Counted from the stretch's first letter, positions 16,461-25,228 are shown. The stretch: 64,000 nt of DNA from Actinoplanes aureus (GCF_015704865.1 NZ_JADQTO010000025.1:105376-169375), one strand, 5' to 3'. Numbers and translations: made by a program. The notes: generated by a model not told the origin, from the sequence alone.

Positions 16461-17143
16461 ACCGGCAGGCGCAGGCGGTGGTCCTGCTGCTCTTCGGCGG
16501 CGCGATCCTGAAGGCCTCGTTCACCGATCTCTATCTGCGGTACGTGAAGGAGGGCCTGCGCCCGTTCCTGATCGCGGCGGGCGTGGCGCTGGTGGCGACC
16601 GCGATCGCCACCCTCTGGTACGAGCGGCGGCCCGATCACGATCATTCGCATCACGAACCACGGGTCGGTTGGCTGCTCATCCTGCCCGTGCTGGGCCTGC
16701 TGCTGGTTGCCCCGCCGGCGCTCGGCTCGTTCACCGCCGGACAGTCGGGCACCCTGCCGGTGTCCGGTTCGGACTATGCGGCGCTGCCGGCTGGCGACCC
16801 CGCCCCGATCGGGCTGCTGGACTACGCCTCCCGGGCGCTCTTCGACGAGGGCCGCAGCCTCACCGGCCGCCGCGTGCAGCTCACCGGTTTCGTCACGGCC
16901 GGCCCGGGCGGTGCCCCGATGCTGGCCCGGATCGTGGTCGGCTGCTGCGCCGCGGACGGCCGCCCGATCAAGGTGGGGCTCACCGGCGGGCCGCTGATCG
17001 ACGTGCCCGCCGGAACCTGGATCCAGGTCACCGGCACGCACAGCGCGAAGCGCGGCGAGGATCCGGTCAACCAGGCCGACATCGCTTATCTGGAGGTCGC
17101 CCAGTGGCAGCCGGTCACCCCGCCCAAGCAACAGTACGAATGA
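16457..17143 (+). CDS. TIGR03943-type membrane protein (partner of the YraQ permease)
   Basis: A 228-residue protein. Two membrane segments at its start (AVVLLLFGGAILKASF, then LIAAGVALVATAIATLWY) are followed by a His-rich loop (DHDHSHHEPR), a third membrane segment, and a soluble C-terminal OB-like domain of about 130 residues with a VVGCCAADGRP Cys pair and GTWIQVTGT. This is the layout of TIGR03943/DUF1980 proteins, found next to UPF0718 permeases. The His loop and Cys pair are plausible metal ligands. It begins in the stop of the permease gene and its own stop overlaps the next start (ATGA). Confidence 0.82.
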   Translation: MNRQAQAVVLLLFGGAILKASFTDLYLRYVKEGLRPFLIAAGVALVATAIATLWYERRPDHDHSHHEPRVGWLLILPVLGLLLVAPPALGSFTAGQSGTLPVSGSDYAALPAGDPAPIGLLDYASRALFDEGRSLTGRRVQLTGFVTAGPGGAPMLARIVVGCCAADGRPIKVGLTGGPLIDVPAGTWIQVTGTHSAKRGEDPVNQADIAYLEVAQWQPVTPPKQQYE

Positions 17144-18165
17144 GAGCGGGCCTGGTCATCGCCCTGCTGGCCGCGGGCGCCCTGCTGGCCGGCGGTCTGC
17201 CTCAGCAGTCACCGGCTCCGGTCGTACCCACCCTGGAGTCGGTCTGGCCGTCGGCGCGGCGGGCGGACCTGCGCGATCTGACCGTCGAGCCGCTGCTCTT
17301 CCGGGACGCCACGACGGCGGTCGGCACGGTCACCGGGGACGGATTCGTCCGGCTGCTGGTGGAGTCGGCCGGCGGCGGAACGCGAGAACTGCGCCGGCTC
17401 CCGGACGCCGGCGAGCCGCGCTTCGACAACCTGACCGCTGCCGGTGCCGAGCTGCTCTGGACCGAGTCGTCGGGTGACCGGCCGGTCGAGATCTGGGCGG
17501 CCAAGGACGGTGACCCGCCCCGCCGGCTGACCGCCGACACCGGCAACGTCCTGTTCTACGGCAACCAGCACGACCTGGTGGTGGCCGACGGCCGGGTGCA
17601 CTGGGCGGCCGGCGACGACGAGAAGACCACCGAGATCCGCTCGGTCGCCCTGACCGGCGGCGCGGTACGGGTTCGTGAGGTGACCGGCCAGTGGGCGCTC
17701 ACCGCCTGGCCGTGGCTGACCGACGACGTGGGCGGGCAGTCCGGCACGATCCGGATGCGGAATCTGGTGTCCGGCCGCGAGGTACGGGTGGTCGCGTCCG
17801 GTGCCGAGTGGAACATGTGCAGCCCGGCCTGGTGCCGGGTCATGGTGATGTCCGGCGACGGGCTGGCCCGGATCGACCTGATGCGCCCGGACGGCTCCGA
17901 GCGGCGGCGGATCGCCGGGCCCGGCGCCCAGTCCGCGGTCACCGACGTGGCCGTGCTGGACCGCTTCGAGATCCTCTCCCAGCCGCGGCCCGACTCCGAC
18001 GTGACCGGAACCGCCGGGCTGCTCGTGCACGATCTGGTCGCCGGTCGCAGCGTCACCCTGGCCGCGGCGGCCGACCTGGCGGCCACCCGCGACGGGATGC
18101 TCTGGTGGTCCACCGGCGATCCGGATGCCGCGGTCTGGCACACCCTGGACCTGCGAACCATATGA
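17140..18165 (+). CDS. Secreted TolB/WD-like propeller protein, hypothetical
   Basis: A 341-residue protein with a signal peptide or anchor at residues 4-18 (GLVIALLAAGALLAG). It then has repeated blade-like units ending in W/E-rich strands (LLWTESSGDRPVEIWAAKDG, VHWAAGDDEKTTEIRSV, MLWWSTGDPDAAVWHTLD). Two Cys lie close together in NMCSPAWCRVM and may form a disulfide. I recognise a propeller character but no named family. It starts in the stop of the TIGR03943-type gene, so it is a third member of that unit. Confidence 0.65.
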   Translation: MRAGLVIALLAAGALLAGGLPQQSPAPVVPTLESVWPSARRADLRDLTVEPLLFRDATTAVGTVTGDGFVRLLVESAGGGTRELRRLPDAGEPRFDNLTAAGAELLWTESSGDRPVEIWAAKDGDPPRRLTADTGNVLFYGNQHDLVVADGRVHWAAGDDEKTTEIRSVALTGGAVRVREVTGQWALTAWPWLTDDVGGQSGTIRMRNLVSGREVRVVASGAEWNMCSPAWCRVMVMSGDGLARIDLMRPDGSERRRIAGPGAQSAVTDVAVLDRFEILSQPRPDSDVTGTAGLLVHDLVAGRSVTLAAAADLAATRDGMLWWSTGDPDAAVWHTLDLRTI

Positions 18166-18195
18166 GCACATCGTCATCTCGCGATTAGACGATAA

Positions 18196-18220
18196 GTTTT
18201 GAAAACGATTACCGTTTCCG
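18196..18220. promoter_or_regulatory. Possible Zur-like operator before the metal ABC operon
   Basis: The stretch GTTTTGAAAACGATTACCG followed by TTTCC contains GAAAACG and CGTTTCC around a central ATTA, an imperfect inverted repeat resembling actinobacterial Zur boxes (TGAAAATGATTTTCA type). It ends 3 bases before the GTG start of the binding protein. Placement fits a zinc repressor, but the match is imperfect. Confidence 0.4.
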
Positions 18221-18222
18221 GC

Positions 18223-19164
18223 GTGAAACGAATGACAGGCATGTTCGCGGTCGCGCTCCTCTCCCTCGCCGCGTGCGGTTCCGGTGATGCCGGGACGGCG
18301 GCGGCCGGACCGGAGCGACTCGCGGTGGTCGCGACCACGCCGGAGGTCGCCGACTTCGTCCGCAACCTCGGCGGCGACCGGATCGACGTCACCCAGATCA
18401 TCAAGCCGAACGTCGACCCGCACGAGTACGAGCCGACACCCGCCGACATCAAGGCGATCGGCGAGGCGAAGGTCGTGGTGAAGAACGGTGTGGGACTCGA
18501 GGAATGGCTGGACCGGACCATCGAGTCGGCCGGCTTCCGGGGCTCCGTGATCGACTCCAGCCAGGGCGTGACGCTGCGCGAGGGCGGCCATGCCCACGCG
18601 GAGGAACACGCGGAGGAAGAGGAGGCGGAGGAGGGCGAAGAGCACGATCCGCACATCTGGCACGACCCGCGCAACGCCAAGCTGATGGTGGCGAACATCG
18701 AGAAGGGCCTCACGGCCGCCGCGCCCGCCGAGGCCGCCGCCTTCACCGCGAACCTCTCCGCGTACCAGGCGAAGCTCGACAAGCTCGACGCGGACAACGC
18801 CGCCGCCTTCGCGAAGCTCACGAACCGCAAGCTGGTCACCAACCACGACGCGTTCGGCTACTACGTGGACCGGTACGACCTGGAGTTCGTCGGCTCGGTG
18901 ATCCCCAGCCTGGACACCTCGGCCGAGCTGTCCGCGAAGCAGCTCAGCGAGCTGGTCGCCAAGATCAAGGCAACCGGCGCCAAGGCGATCTTCGCGGAGA
19001 GCTCATTGCCGGCGAAGAGCGCGGAGACCATCGCGCGCCAGGCCGGCGTCAAGGTGGTCGCGGGCGAGGACGCACTGTACGGCGACAGCCTGGGCCCGGA
19101 CGGCACCTATCTCGCCGCCGAGGAACACAACACCCGGGTCATCGTCGAAGCGCTGGGCGGATGA
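18223..19164 (+). CDS. Metal ABC transporter substrate-binding lipoprotein (ZnuA-like)
   Basis: A 313-residue cluster A-I binding protein. The signal peptide ends in the lipobox LLSLAAC. The metal site follows the family pattern: His in NVDPHEYEPTPADIKAI, the His-Asp-rich loop (GGHAHAEEHAEEE, then EEHDPHIWHDPRN), a third His in KLVTNHDAFGYYV, and a final acidic residue in AIFAESSLPAK. The acidic-His loop is typical of zinc-type rather than manganese-type proteins. I chose GTG 18223 (MKRM...); the upstream TTG 18199 would lie in the operator. It is the first gene of a five-gene overlapping operon. Confidence 0.9.
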   Translation: MKRMTGMFAVALLSLAACGSGDAGTAAAGPERLAVVATTPEVADFVRNLGGDRIDVTQIIKPNVDPHEYEPTPADIKAIGEAKVVVKNGVGLEEWLDRTIESAGFRGSVIDSSQGVTLREGGHAHAEEHAEEEEAEEGEEHDPHIWHDPRNAKLMVANIEKGLTAAAPAEAAAFTANLSAYQAKLDKLDADNAAAFAKLTNRKLVTNHDAFGYYVDRYDLEFVGSVIPSLDTSAELSAKQLSELVAKIKATGAKAIFAESSLPAKSAETIARQAGVKVVAGEDALYGDSLGPDGTYLAAEEHNTRVIVEALGG

Positions 19165-19865
19165 CCGCTCTCCGGTACACCGGGGTCAGCGTCGGCTACC
19201 AGGGCTCGCCGGTGCTCACCGGGGTGAACCTCGCGCTGCGGGCCGGGCGGCGCCTGGCGCTGGTCGGCCCGAACGGAGCCGGGAAGTCGACGCTGATCCG
19301 TTCCGTGGTCGGTCTCGCCGAGGTGCTCGGCGGCACCGCCCAGGTCTTCGGCCGCAGCCCGGAACGGGGCCGGGAACTCTGCGGTTACGTGCCGCAGGCC
19401 GGTGACCTCGACGCCGACTTCCCGGTCACCGCCGGGCAGGTGGTGCTGATGGGCCGCTACCGGCGGATCGGCTGGTTCCGGCCGACCCGCGCCGCCGACC
19501 GCCGGGCGGCCCGCGACGCCCTCGACCGGGTCGGGCTAGCCGATCACGCCGGACGGCGGTACGGGGTGCTCTCCGGCGGTCAGCGGCAACGGGTGCTGCT
19601 GGCCCGGGCGCTCGCGGCCGAACCCCGGATGCTGCTGCTGGACGAGCCGTTCAACGGCGTCGACGCGGTCAGCCAGGAGGCCATCCTGGCCGTGCTGCGG
19701 GACCTGACCGCCGCCGGCACCGCGCTGATGCTCAGCACCCACGACCTGCGTCTGGCGCGGGAGGTGGCCGACGAGGCCTGCCTGGTCAACGGCCGGCAGT
19801 GGGCGGCCGGGCCGCCGTCCGAGGTGCTCTCCGACGCGACGCTGCGTGAGGCGTACGCCCCGTGA
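19161..19865 (+). CDS. Metal ABC transporter ATP-binding protein (ZnuC-like)
   Basis: A 234-residue ATPase. Walker A is LVGPNGAGKSTLIR, the Q-loop is CGYVPQAGDLDADFPVT, the signature is YGVLSGGQRQRVLLARALA, Walker B is MLLLDEPFNGVD, and the H-loop is LMLSTHDL. The VPQ..D.DFP.T segment is characteristic of zinc/manganese importer ATPases. The start ATG overlaps the stop of the binding-protein gene (ATGA), and its stop overlaps the first permease. Confidence 0.93.
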   Translation: MTALRYTGVSVGYQGSPVLTGVNLALRAGRRLALVGPNGAGKSTLIRSVVGLAEVLGGTAQVFGRSPERGRELCGYVPQAGDLDADFPVTAGQVVLMGRYRRIGWFRPTRAADRRAARDALDRVGLADHAGRRYGVLSGGQRQRVLLARALAAEPRMLLLDEPFNGVDAVSQEAILAVLRDLTAAGTALMLSTHDLRLAREVADEACLVNGRQWAAGPPSEVLSDATLREAYAP

Positions 19866-20686
19866 TCGAGCCGTTCACCGTACCGTTCATGGGCCGCGCT
19901 CTCGCCGAGATCGCCCTGCTGGCGCTGATCTGCGGCCCGGTCGGGGTCTTCGTGCTGGTGCGCCGGCTGTCGTTCGTCTCCGACGCCCTCACGCACACCG
20001 TGTTCCCCGGGGTAGTGGTCGGCTTCCTGGCCGGCGGTGCCGACGGGATCTTCCTCGGCGCGCTGGTCGCGGGCCTGCTCACCGCGGTGGTGCTGACCGT
20101 GCTGACCCGCGGTGGCGCGGTCACCGACGACGCGTCCACAGCGGTCCTGCTCACCGCGATGTTCTCGCTGGGTGTGGTGCTGGTGTCGCGGCGGTCGTCG
20201 TACACCTCCGACCTCACGACCTTCCTGTTCGGACGGCTGCTCACGGTGACCACGCAGCAGATCGCCGAGACGGCGGCCCTCGCCGCGGTGATCCTCGGGT
20301 TGCTCGCGGTCGGCGCCCGCGCGCTGTTGTTCCGCGCGTTCGACCCGGTCGCCGCGGCCGCCGCCGGCTACCGCACGTTCTGGCTGGACCTCTGGCTCAA
20401 CGTGCTCGTCGCGCTGGTGGTGGTGGCCGCGGTCCGTGCCGTCGGGACGATCCTGGTCGTGGCGCTGCTGATCGTGCCGGCCGCGGCGGCCCGCCTGGTC
20501 ACCGACCGGCCGGCCGTGCTCGCGCTGCTCGGCACCGGCCTGATCCTCGCCGCCGGGTACGCCGGACTGCTGATCAGCTGGCATGCCTCGATCGGGTACG
20601 GCATCGCGCTGACCTCGGCCTCCACGGTGGTCCTGCTGCTGGTCGCCGCGTACCTGGTGCTGCTGCCCGCCGGCCGGCTCCGATGA
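19862..20686 (+). CDS. Metal ABC transporter permease 1 (ZnuB-like)
   Basis: A 274-residue membrane protein of the ABC-3 family with about eight membrane segments. The typical coupling region is VRRLSFVSDALTHTVFPGVVVGF, and the conserved late segment is VGTILVVALLIVPAAAARLVT. The start is GTG 19862, overlapping the ATPase gene by 4 bases. With the second permease it would form a heterodimeric channel for a divalent metal, probably zinc. Confidence 0.9.
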   Translation: MIEPFTVPFMGRALAEIALLALICGPVGVFVLVRRLSFVSDALTHTVFPGVVVGFLAGGADGIFLGALVAGLLTAVVLTVLTRGGAVTDDASTAVLLTAMFSLGVVLVSRRSSYTSDLTTFLFGRLLTVTTQQIAETAALAAVILGLLAVGARALLFRAFDPVAAAAAGYRTFWLDLWLNVLVALVVVAAVRAVGTILVVALLIVPAAAARLVTDRPAVLALLGTGLILAAGYAGLLISWHASIGYGIALTSASTVVLLLVAAYLVLLPAGRLR

Positions 20687-21480
20687 GCTTCTGGGACGAC
20701 GCCCTGCACCGGGCGGTCGCCGAGGTGATCCTGGCCGGGGCGCTCGCCGGCCTGGTCGGCGTGCACGTGGTCCTGCGCCGGCTGTCGTTCTTCACGATGG
20801 CGCTCACCCACGCCACGTTCCCCGGCGTGGTGGTCGCCGCCCTGCTCGGCCTGGACCTGCTGCTCGGCGGGATGGTCACCGGGGTCGCGGTGGTCCTCGG
20901 CGTCGCCGCGCTGAGCCGCCGCACCGGCCGCAACGCGACGGCCGCGACCGGCGTGCTGCTCTCCGCCGGGTTCGCCCTCGGCGCCGGGCTGGTCGCGCTG
21001 CGCAGCGGGTTCAGCCGGGACCTGTCGTCCTATCTGGTCGGCTCGATCCTGACGGTCACCACCCGGGACCTGCTGATCACCTGCGGGACGCTGCTGGTGG
21101 TCGGCTCGGTGCTGGCGGTCTGCGCCCGGCCACTGCTGTTCACCGGTTTCGACCCGTCCGGAGCCCGGGCCGCCGGGTACGCCGTCGGCGCCTGGACCCT
21201 CCTGCTGCTGCTCCTGATCGAGGTGGTCGTGGTGACGCTGGTCCCGGCGGTCGGCACCATCCTCGCGGTCGCCCTGATCGTCGCCCCGGCCGCCGCCGCG
21301 CGGCTCTGGTCGGCCCGCCTGCCGGTGGTGACGGCATTGGCGGTGGGGCTCGCGATCGCCAGCGGCCTGGCCGGTCTGTACGCCTCGGCCCGCTGGAACC
21401 TGGCGGCCGGCGCGAGCATCGCCCTGGCGGCGACCGGCACCCTGCTCGTGTCCGCCCTGCTGCGGTCGGCGCACCGGTGA
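20683..21480 (+). CDS. Metal ABC transporter permease 2 (ZnuB-like)
   Basis: A 265-residue ABC-3 permease paralogous to the preceding one. It has VLRRLSFFTMALTHATFPGV as coupling helix, TAATGVLLSAGFALGAG, and VGTILAVALIVAPAAAARLW near the end. It starts at ATG 20683, overlapping the previous stop by 4 bases. Two separate permeases in one operon indicate a heterodimer, as in several actinobacterial manganese/zinc importers. Confidence 0.9.
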   Translation: MSFWDDALHRAVAEVILAGALAGLVGVHVVLRRLSFFTMALTHATFPGVVVAALLGLDLLLGGMVTGVAVVLGVAALSRRTGRNATAATGVLLSAGFALGAGLVALRSGFSRDLSSYLVGSILTVTTRDLLITCGTLLVVGSVLAVCARPLLFTGFDPSGARAAGYAVGAWTLLLLLLIEVVVVTLVPAVGTILAVALIVAPAAAARLWSARLPVVTALAVGLAIASGLAGLYASARWNLAAGASIALAATGTLLVSALLRSAHR

Positions 21481-21758
21481 CCCCGGCACTGCTCGACCGG
21501 GCGGTCACCGTGCTGCGCGGCATGGCGTACGAGCACCGGCTGCACATCCTGATCCTGCTCCAGGACGGCGAGCGGACCGCGGGGGAGCTGGCGGCCGCGG
21601 TGCCCGCCGACCACACCGCGGTCGCCCACCACCTGCGCTGCCTGCTGGACGCCCGGCTGGTCCGGCGGCAGCGCCGCGGCCGCAACGTCTTCTACGCCCT
21701 GCCGGACGAGGCCACCCGTGACCTGATCACCGAGGTGCTCCGGCACGCCGCCGGCTGA
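21477..21758 (+). CDS. ArsR-family regulator of the metal ABC operon
   Basis: A 93-residue winged helix protein: LRGMAYEHRLHILILLQDGERTAGELAAAV, recognition helix region DHTAVAHHLRCLLDARLV, wing RRQRRGRNVFYALPD, and a last helix DEATRDLITEVLRH. The single Cys and the His in the last helix do not give a complete standard alpha-3 or alpha-5 site, so the sensed metal is uncertain. It starts at GTG 21477, overlapping the permease gene, so it is made with the importer and probably controls it. Its end overlaps the convergent PepSY gene by 32 bases. Confidence 0.88.
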   Translation: MTPALLDRAVTVLRGMAYEHRLHILILLQDGERTAGELAAAVPADHTAVAHHLRCLLDARLVRRQRRGRNVFYALPDEATRDLITEVLRHAAG

Positions 21759-23130
21759 CCGCACCGGCGACCACGTCGACGACCAGGAACGCCAGCAGCG
21801 GCACCCCGAGCAGCGGCATCGCCCAGCCGAGCGCGAAGACCACCGGCACCCCGGCCATGATGGCCCACCCCGGCAGGCCGAGCCAACCGCCCCGGGCCGG
21901 CGCGGCCCCGACCGGCGCACGGCGGTCGCCGCGGGTCGGCCGGCGCTGCCACCACATCCGGTAGCCCCAGACGATGACGCAGAGCAGGCCCACGGCGAGT
22001 GCCGCGAGCAGGATCTGGTTGGCCGGTCCGAACAGGACGCCCATGTGTGCCTGCACGCCGAGCTTGCTGAGCTGGGCGAGCAGCGGCCAGTCGGCGAAGT
22101 CGCTGCGCGCCACGACGGTGGCGGCGGCCGGGTCGACGGCGACCCGGTCCAGGCCGACCGGCCAGGTGTTGTCGACGCCGGCGACCGTCCAGGCCTGGCC
22201 GCCGCTCTCCGGCAGGGTCAGTTCCACCGGGCCGGTGAGGCCGTTGTCCCGGGCCACCCGCAGGACCGTGTCGGCCTCGGCCGGGTCCACGGTGGTGGGT
22301 GTGTCGCCGCCGGCGCCGTGGTGGCCACCGGCCGAGGCGGCGGCACCGGGTACGTCGAGGGCGGGCCGGTGGGCGTCCAGAGTGTCCAGTGCGGTGGTGA
22401 AGGACGCTCCGGCGTACCGGGACCAGGTGAGACCGGTGGCGGACAGGATCAGCAGGCCGACGGCGAGCCAGGCGCCGGTGGCGGCGTGCCAGCCGCGGGT
22501 ACGGCGTACGCCCTTCTTGGCCGCCAGGTCCGGGGTGAGCATGCCGCGGACGCTGCGCCGGCGCCGCCACCACAGCACGATGCCGCCGAGCGCCAGCACC
22601 CACAGCCAGCTCGCGGCCAGTTCCGAGTAGTGCCGGCCCAGGTCGCCGAGGTGCAGGTTGCGGTGCAGATCGTCGAGCCAGGTGGTCACCGGGGTGGAGC
22701 CCCACCAGGTGGTGAGCTGCCCCTGAACGTCACCGGTGTACGGGTCGACGTAGACGGTGTGCTGGTTCTCCCCGAGGCCGGGCTGCGAGAACACGACCCT
22801 GGTCGTCTGGTCGCCGGTGCCGGGCTGCACCGCGGCGAGTGTCCCGTCCGGGTGCGCGGCACGGGCGGCGGCGATCTGATCGGCGAGGGGAAGCGCGGTG
22901 CTCCCGGCCTCGGCGACGGTCAGCTTGTCGCCGTAGAGGGCGGCGTCGAGCTGCGGCGTGACCGTGTAGAGCAGCCCGGTCACCGCGGCGACCACGAGGA
23001 ACGGCGCGACCAGCACTCCGGCGTAGAAGTGCAGGCGTAACAGCAGCGCGGCGAAGCCGGAGGCGCGCCGCGCGGGGCGAGTGGGTGCGGTTTCGGCCAG
23101 GGGATCGGCGAGTTCGGGCGTCACAGACAT
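21727..23130 (-). CDS. PepSY-associated TM protein
   Basis: A 467-residue inner-membrane protein with four main membrane segments. The first, LLLRLHFYAGVLVAPFLVVAAVTGLLYTVTP, is the PepSY-TM hallmark with a likely heme-binding His. A central segment has LHRNLHLGDLGRHYSE and LGGIVLWWRRRRS, and an extracytoplasmic PepSY-like region has YVDPYTGDVQGQLTTW. Many members are linked to iron-siderophore reduction or copper. A His/Gly loop (GGHHGAGGD) is also present. I chose ATG 23130, nine bases after GAGG, not the upstream GTG. It is divergent from the CopC gene. Confidence 0.85.
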   Translation of the reverse strand: MSVTPELADPLAETAPTRPARRASGFAALLLRLHFYAGVLVAPFLVVAAVTGLLYTVTPQLDAALYGDKLTVAEAGSTALPLADQIAAARAAHPDGTLAAVQPGTGDQTTRVVFSQPGLGENQHTVYVDPYTGDVQGQLTTWWGSTPVTTWLDDLHRNLHLGDLGRHYSELAASWLWVLALGGIVLWWRRRRSVRGMLTPDLAAKKGVRRTRGWHAATGAWLAVGLLILSATGLTWSRYAGASFTTALDTLDAHRPALDVPGAAASAGGHHGAGGDTPTTVDPAEADTVLRVARDNGLTGPVELTLPESGGQAWTVAGVDNTWPVGLDRVAVDPAAATVVARSDFADWPLLAQLSKLGVQAHMGVLFGPANQILLAALAVGLLCVIVWGYRMWWQRRPTRGDRRAPVGAAPARGGWLGLPGWAIMAGVPVVFALGWAMPLLGVPLLAFLVVDVVAGAVSRRRAGAPR

Positions 23131-23311
23131 CGGCTGTCCTCGTGGTGTCGAAGGGAGTGGCAGTCGACGCGCCCGGCGTCCCGGTGACGGCGTCAATCCT
23201 TAGTCGGCGGTGATTCTCAGCCAGTTCCCAGTAACAGTCCGTGACCGAAGAAATACCGGGAACCAACCCCGGTGCGGCGGCGACTAACGGGCGATCCCGA
23301 GTCTGAGGAAG

Positions 23312-23896
23312 ATGATGCCGAGAATCGCCACGCCTACCGCCCCGGCCCGGTTGCTGCTCGTCCTGGTCGCGGCGTTGCTCGTACTGGTGCCGGGCGGGCC
23401 GGCCTGGGCGCACAACGCGCTCGCCGAGGCCAGCCCGGCCAAGAAGGCGACGCTGGAGAAGTCACCCGCCGAGGTGAAGTTGCGGTTCCTCCAAAAGCTG
23501 GACCCGGAACGCACGACCATCACCGTGAGCGACGCGGACCGGCAGCCGGTGCCCGCCTCCGAGCCGGCGGTCAAGGGCAACACCGGGACGATCACCCTCG
23601 ACGACACCCTGCCCAACGGGGTCTACACCGTCGCCTACCAGGTCGTCTCCACCGACGGGCACACCGTGAAGGGCTCGTACGAGTTCACCGTCGCGGATCC
23701 CTCCGCGGCGGCTGCACCCAGCCCCAGCGCAGCCCCCAGCACCGCGGTGGCCGTGGCGAGCGCCGCGCCCATCGAGGAGAAAGCCGCCACCGAGGAGTCG
23801 TCCGGCACCGGAACGGTCGTCGGGCTGGTCATCGGCATCGTTGTTGTTCTGGCCGGCCTCGCCGGTTTCCTGTACGCCCGTCGCCGCAAGGCGTGA
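23312..23896 (+). CDS. CopC-domain copper-binding protein
   Basis: A 194-residue secreted, membrane-tethered protein. After the signal peptide (cleavage at AWA-H) the mature protein begins with His, the N-terminal copper ligand of CopC. SPAKKATLEKSPAEVKLRF follows, and the second conserved His is in STDGHTVKGSYEF. A Ser/Ala/Pro linker leads to a C-terminal membrane anchor at about residues 163-187 with an RRRK stop. No CopD domain is fused. ATG codons at 23312 and 23315 are both possible after GAGGAAG. It is followed 11 bp later by the YcnI gene. Confidence 0.9.
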   Translation: MMPRIATPTAPARLLLVLVAALLVLVPGGPAWAHNALAEASPAKKATLEKSPAEVKLRFLQKLDPERTTITVSDADRQPVPASEPAVKGNTGTITLDDTLPNGVYTVAYQVVSTDGHTVKGSYEFTVADPSAAAAPSPSAAPSTAVAVASAAPIEEKAATEESSGTGTVVGLVIGIVVVLAGLAGFLYARRRKA

Positions 23897-23907
23897 AAGG
23901 TCCCGTG

Positions 23908-24615
23908 ATGAAGCGAGCAGTTCTCCGCCGTGCCGCCGCCGTCTCCGCCATGGCAGCCGCGTTCGTGCTGGCCGTGGCCGGCCCGGCGGCCGCGCACGTG
24001 ACGGTCAACCCGAGCACCGCCACCCAGGGTGGCTACACCAAGGTGACGTTCCGGGTACCGAACGAGAGCGACGAGGCGTCGACCACCAAGCTCGAGGTCA
24101 ACCTGCCGGCGGACGCGCCGGTCGCGTCGGTCTCCCTCAAGCCGGTCCCGGGGTGGACCGCGGTGGCCGAGAAGAGCAAGCTGGCCACCCCGATCAAGGC
24201 GCACGACAGCGAGATCACCGAGGCGGTCATGAAGATCACCTGGACCGCGGCCCAGGGTTCGGAGATCAAGCCCGGCACGTTCCAGGAGTTCGACGTGTCG
24301 CTCGGGCCGCTGCCGGAGGCCGAGCAGATGGTCTTCAAGGCGCTGCAGACGTACTCCGACGGCACGGTGGTGCGCTGGATCGACGAGCCGACCACCGACG
24401 GCACCGAGCCGGAGAGCCCGGCGCCGGTGCTCAAGCTGACCGCGGCGGGCGCGGCTTCGGCCGCTCCCTCGCAAGCGGCGGACGCCGTGGCCGACGGCTC
24501 CGGTGAGTCGGAGGGCGGCAACGGTACCGCCTGGGGCATCGCGGGCCTGGTCGCCGGCCTCGCCGGCCTGGTGCTCGGCCTGCTCGCCTACCGCAAGGCG
24601 GCGCAGAGCTCCTGA
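23908..24615 (+). CDS. YcnI-family (DUF1775) copper-associated protein
   Basis: A 235-residue secreted protein. The signal peptide ends in AAA-HVTVNPS, so the mature form starts with His, as in the YcnI copper-binding site. The conserved GGYTKVTFRVPNESDEASTTK and GWTAVAEKSK with a Trp follow. A 40-residue Ala/Ser linker leads to a C-terminal membrane segment (GIAGLVAGLAGLVLGLLAY). Pairing with CopC is standard for copper-acquisition loci. It starts at ATG 23908, after AAAGG, and is followed by a strong terminator hairpin. Confidence 0.9.
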   Translation: MKRAVLRRAAAVSAMAAAFVLAVAGPAAAHVTVNPSTATQGGYTKVTFRVPNESDEASTTKLEVNLPADAPVASVSLKPVPGWTAVAEKSKLATPIKAHDSEITEAVMKITWTAAQGSEIKPGTFQEFDVSLGPLPEAEQMVFKALQTYSDGTVVRWIDEPTTDGTEPESPAPVLKLTAAGAASAAPSQAADAVADGSGESEGGNGTAWGIAGLVAGLAGLVLGLLAYRKAAQSS

Positions 24616-24621
24616 GGTCGT

Positions 24622-24647
24622 CCGGGGCCGGCCGGTGCCGGCCCCGG
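24622..24647. terminator. Rho-independent-type hairpin after the CopC-YcnI unit
   Basis: CCGGGGCCGGC (24622-24632) and GCCGGCCCCGG (24637-24647) form a perfect 11-bp stem with loop CGGT. It lies between the convergent YcnI and GNAT genes and could serve both strands. No long U tract is present. Confidence 0.7.
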
Positions 24648-24652
24648 CATCC

Positions 24653-25228
24653 CTAACGCGACGAGCTCAGCGGCAGCGCCCGGACCAGCATCCGGTGCGA
24701 CCGCCAGCCCGGGAACGGTACGAGGTCGCCGACGTGCTGGAAACGCAGCCGCTGCAGGGCGTGCCACACCCGGGTGTTGGTCTCCGCCACGGCGAGCGAG
24801 ACACGTTCCTCCGCGCGCTGGTCCAGCAGGTCCGTGACCATGCGTACGCCCAGACGGTGCTTCCGGTGCTCCGGAAGCACGAACGCCTCGCACACGGCGA
24901 ACGTCCGGCCCTCCCACTCGACCGCGAGGTCCGGGTCCTCGACGTCGGTCAGGTCCCGCCACCAGAGAGTCTCCGGTGGCAGCGGGCAGCCCATCACGGT
25001 GCCGGCCAGTTCGTCGCCGACGTAGGCCAGCGCCGCCCGGAAGCCCGGTGCCTGCGCGGTCCAGATCAGGCGCTCCTCCACCGTCGGCGTGCTGTGGTCG
25101 ACGAGATGCAGGTCGGCGGCGTGCACGCGGCGGTAGACCGCGGCCAGCGCCTCGATGTCGACCTGGTCGGTGATCACTACCGTGCTGTCGGATCCCTCGA
25201 CGGGCGCGGCGTATCGCAAATTCATCAT
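24653..25228 (-). CDS. Iron-box-regulated GNAT acetyltransferase
   Basis: A 191-residue GNAT protein. The acetyl-CoA part is FAVCEAFVLPEHRKHRLGVRMVTDLLDQ, with the R-x-x-G-x loop in HRLGVRM. The C-terminal strand is ALQRLRFQHVGDLVPF. The start is ATG 25228 or 25225, after AAGGACAGG. The strong iron box lies 12 bases upstream of the start, implying production under iron starvation. That suggests a role in siderophore synthesis or in acetylation during iron stress, but the substrate is not identifiable. Confidence 0.8.
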   Translation of the reverse strand: MMNLRYAAPVEGSDSTVVITDQVDIEALAAVYRRVHAADLHLVDHSTPTVEERLIWTAQAPGFRAALAYVGDELAGTVMGCPLPPETLWWRDLTDVEDPDLAVEWEGRTFAVCEAFVLPEHRKHRLGVRMVTDLLDQRAEERVSLAVAETNTRVWHALQRLRFQHVGDLVPFPGWRSHRMLVRALPLSSSR

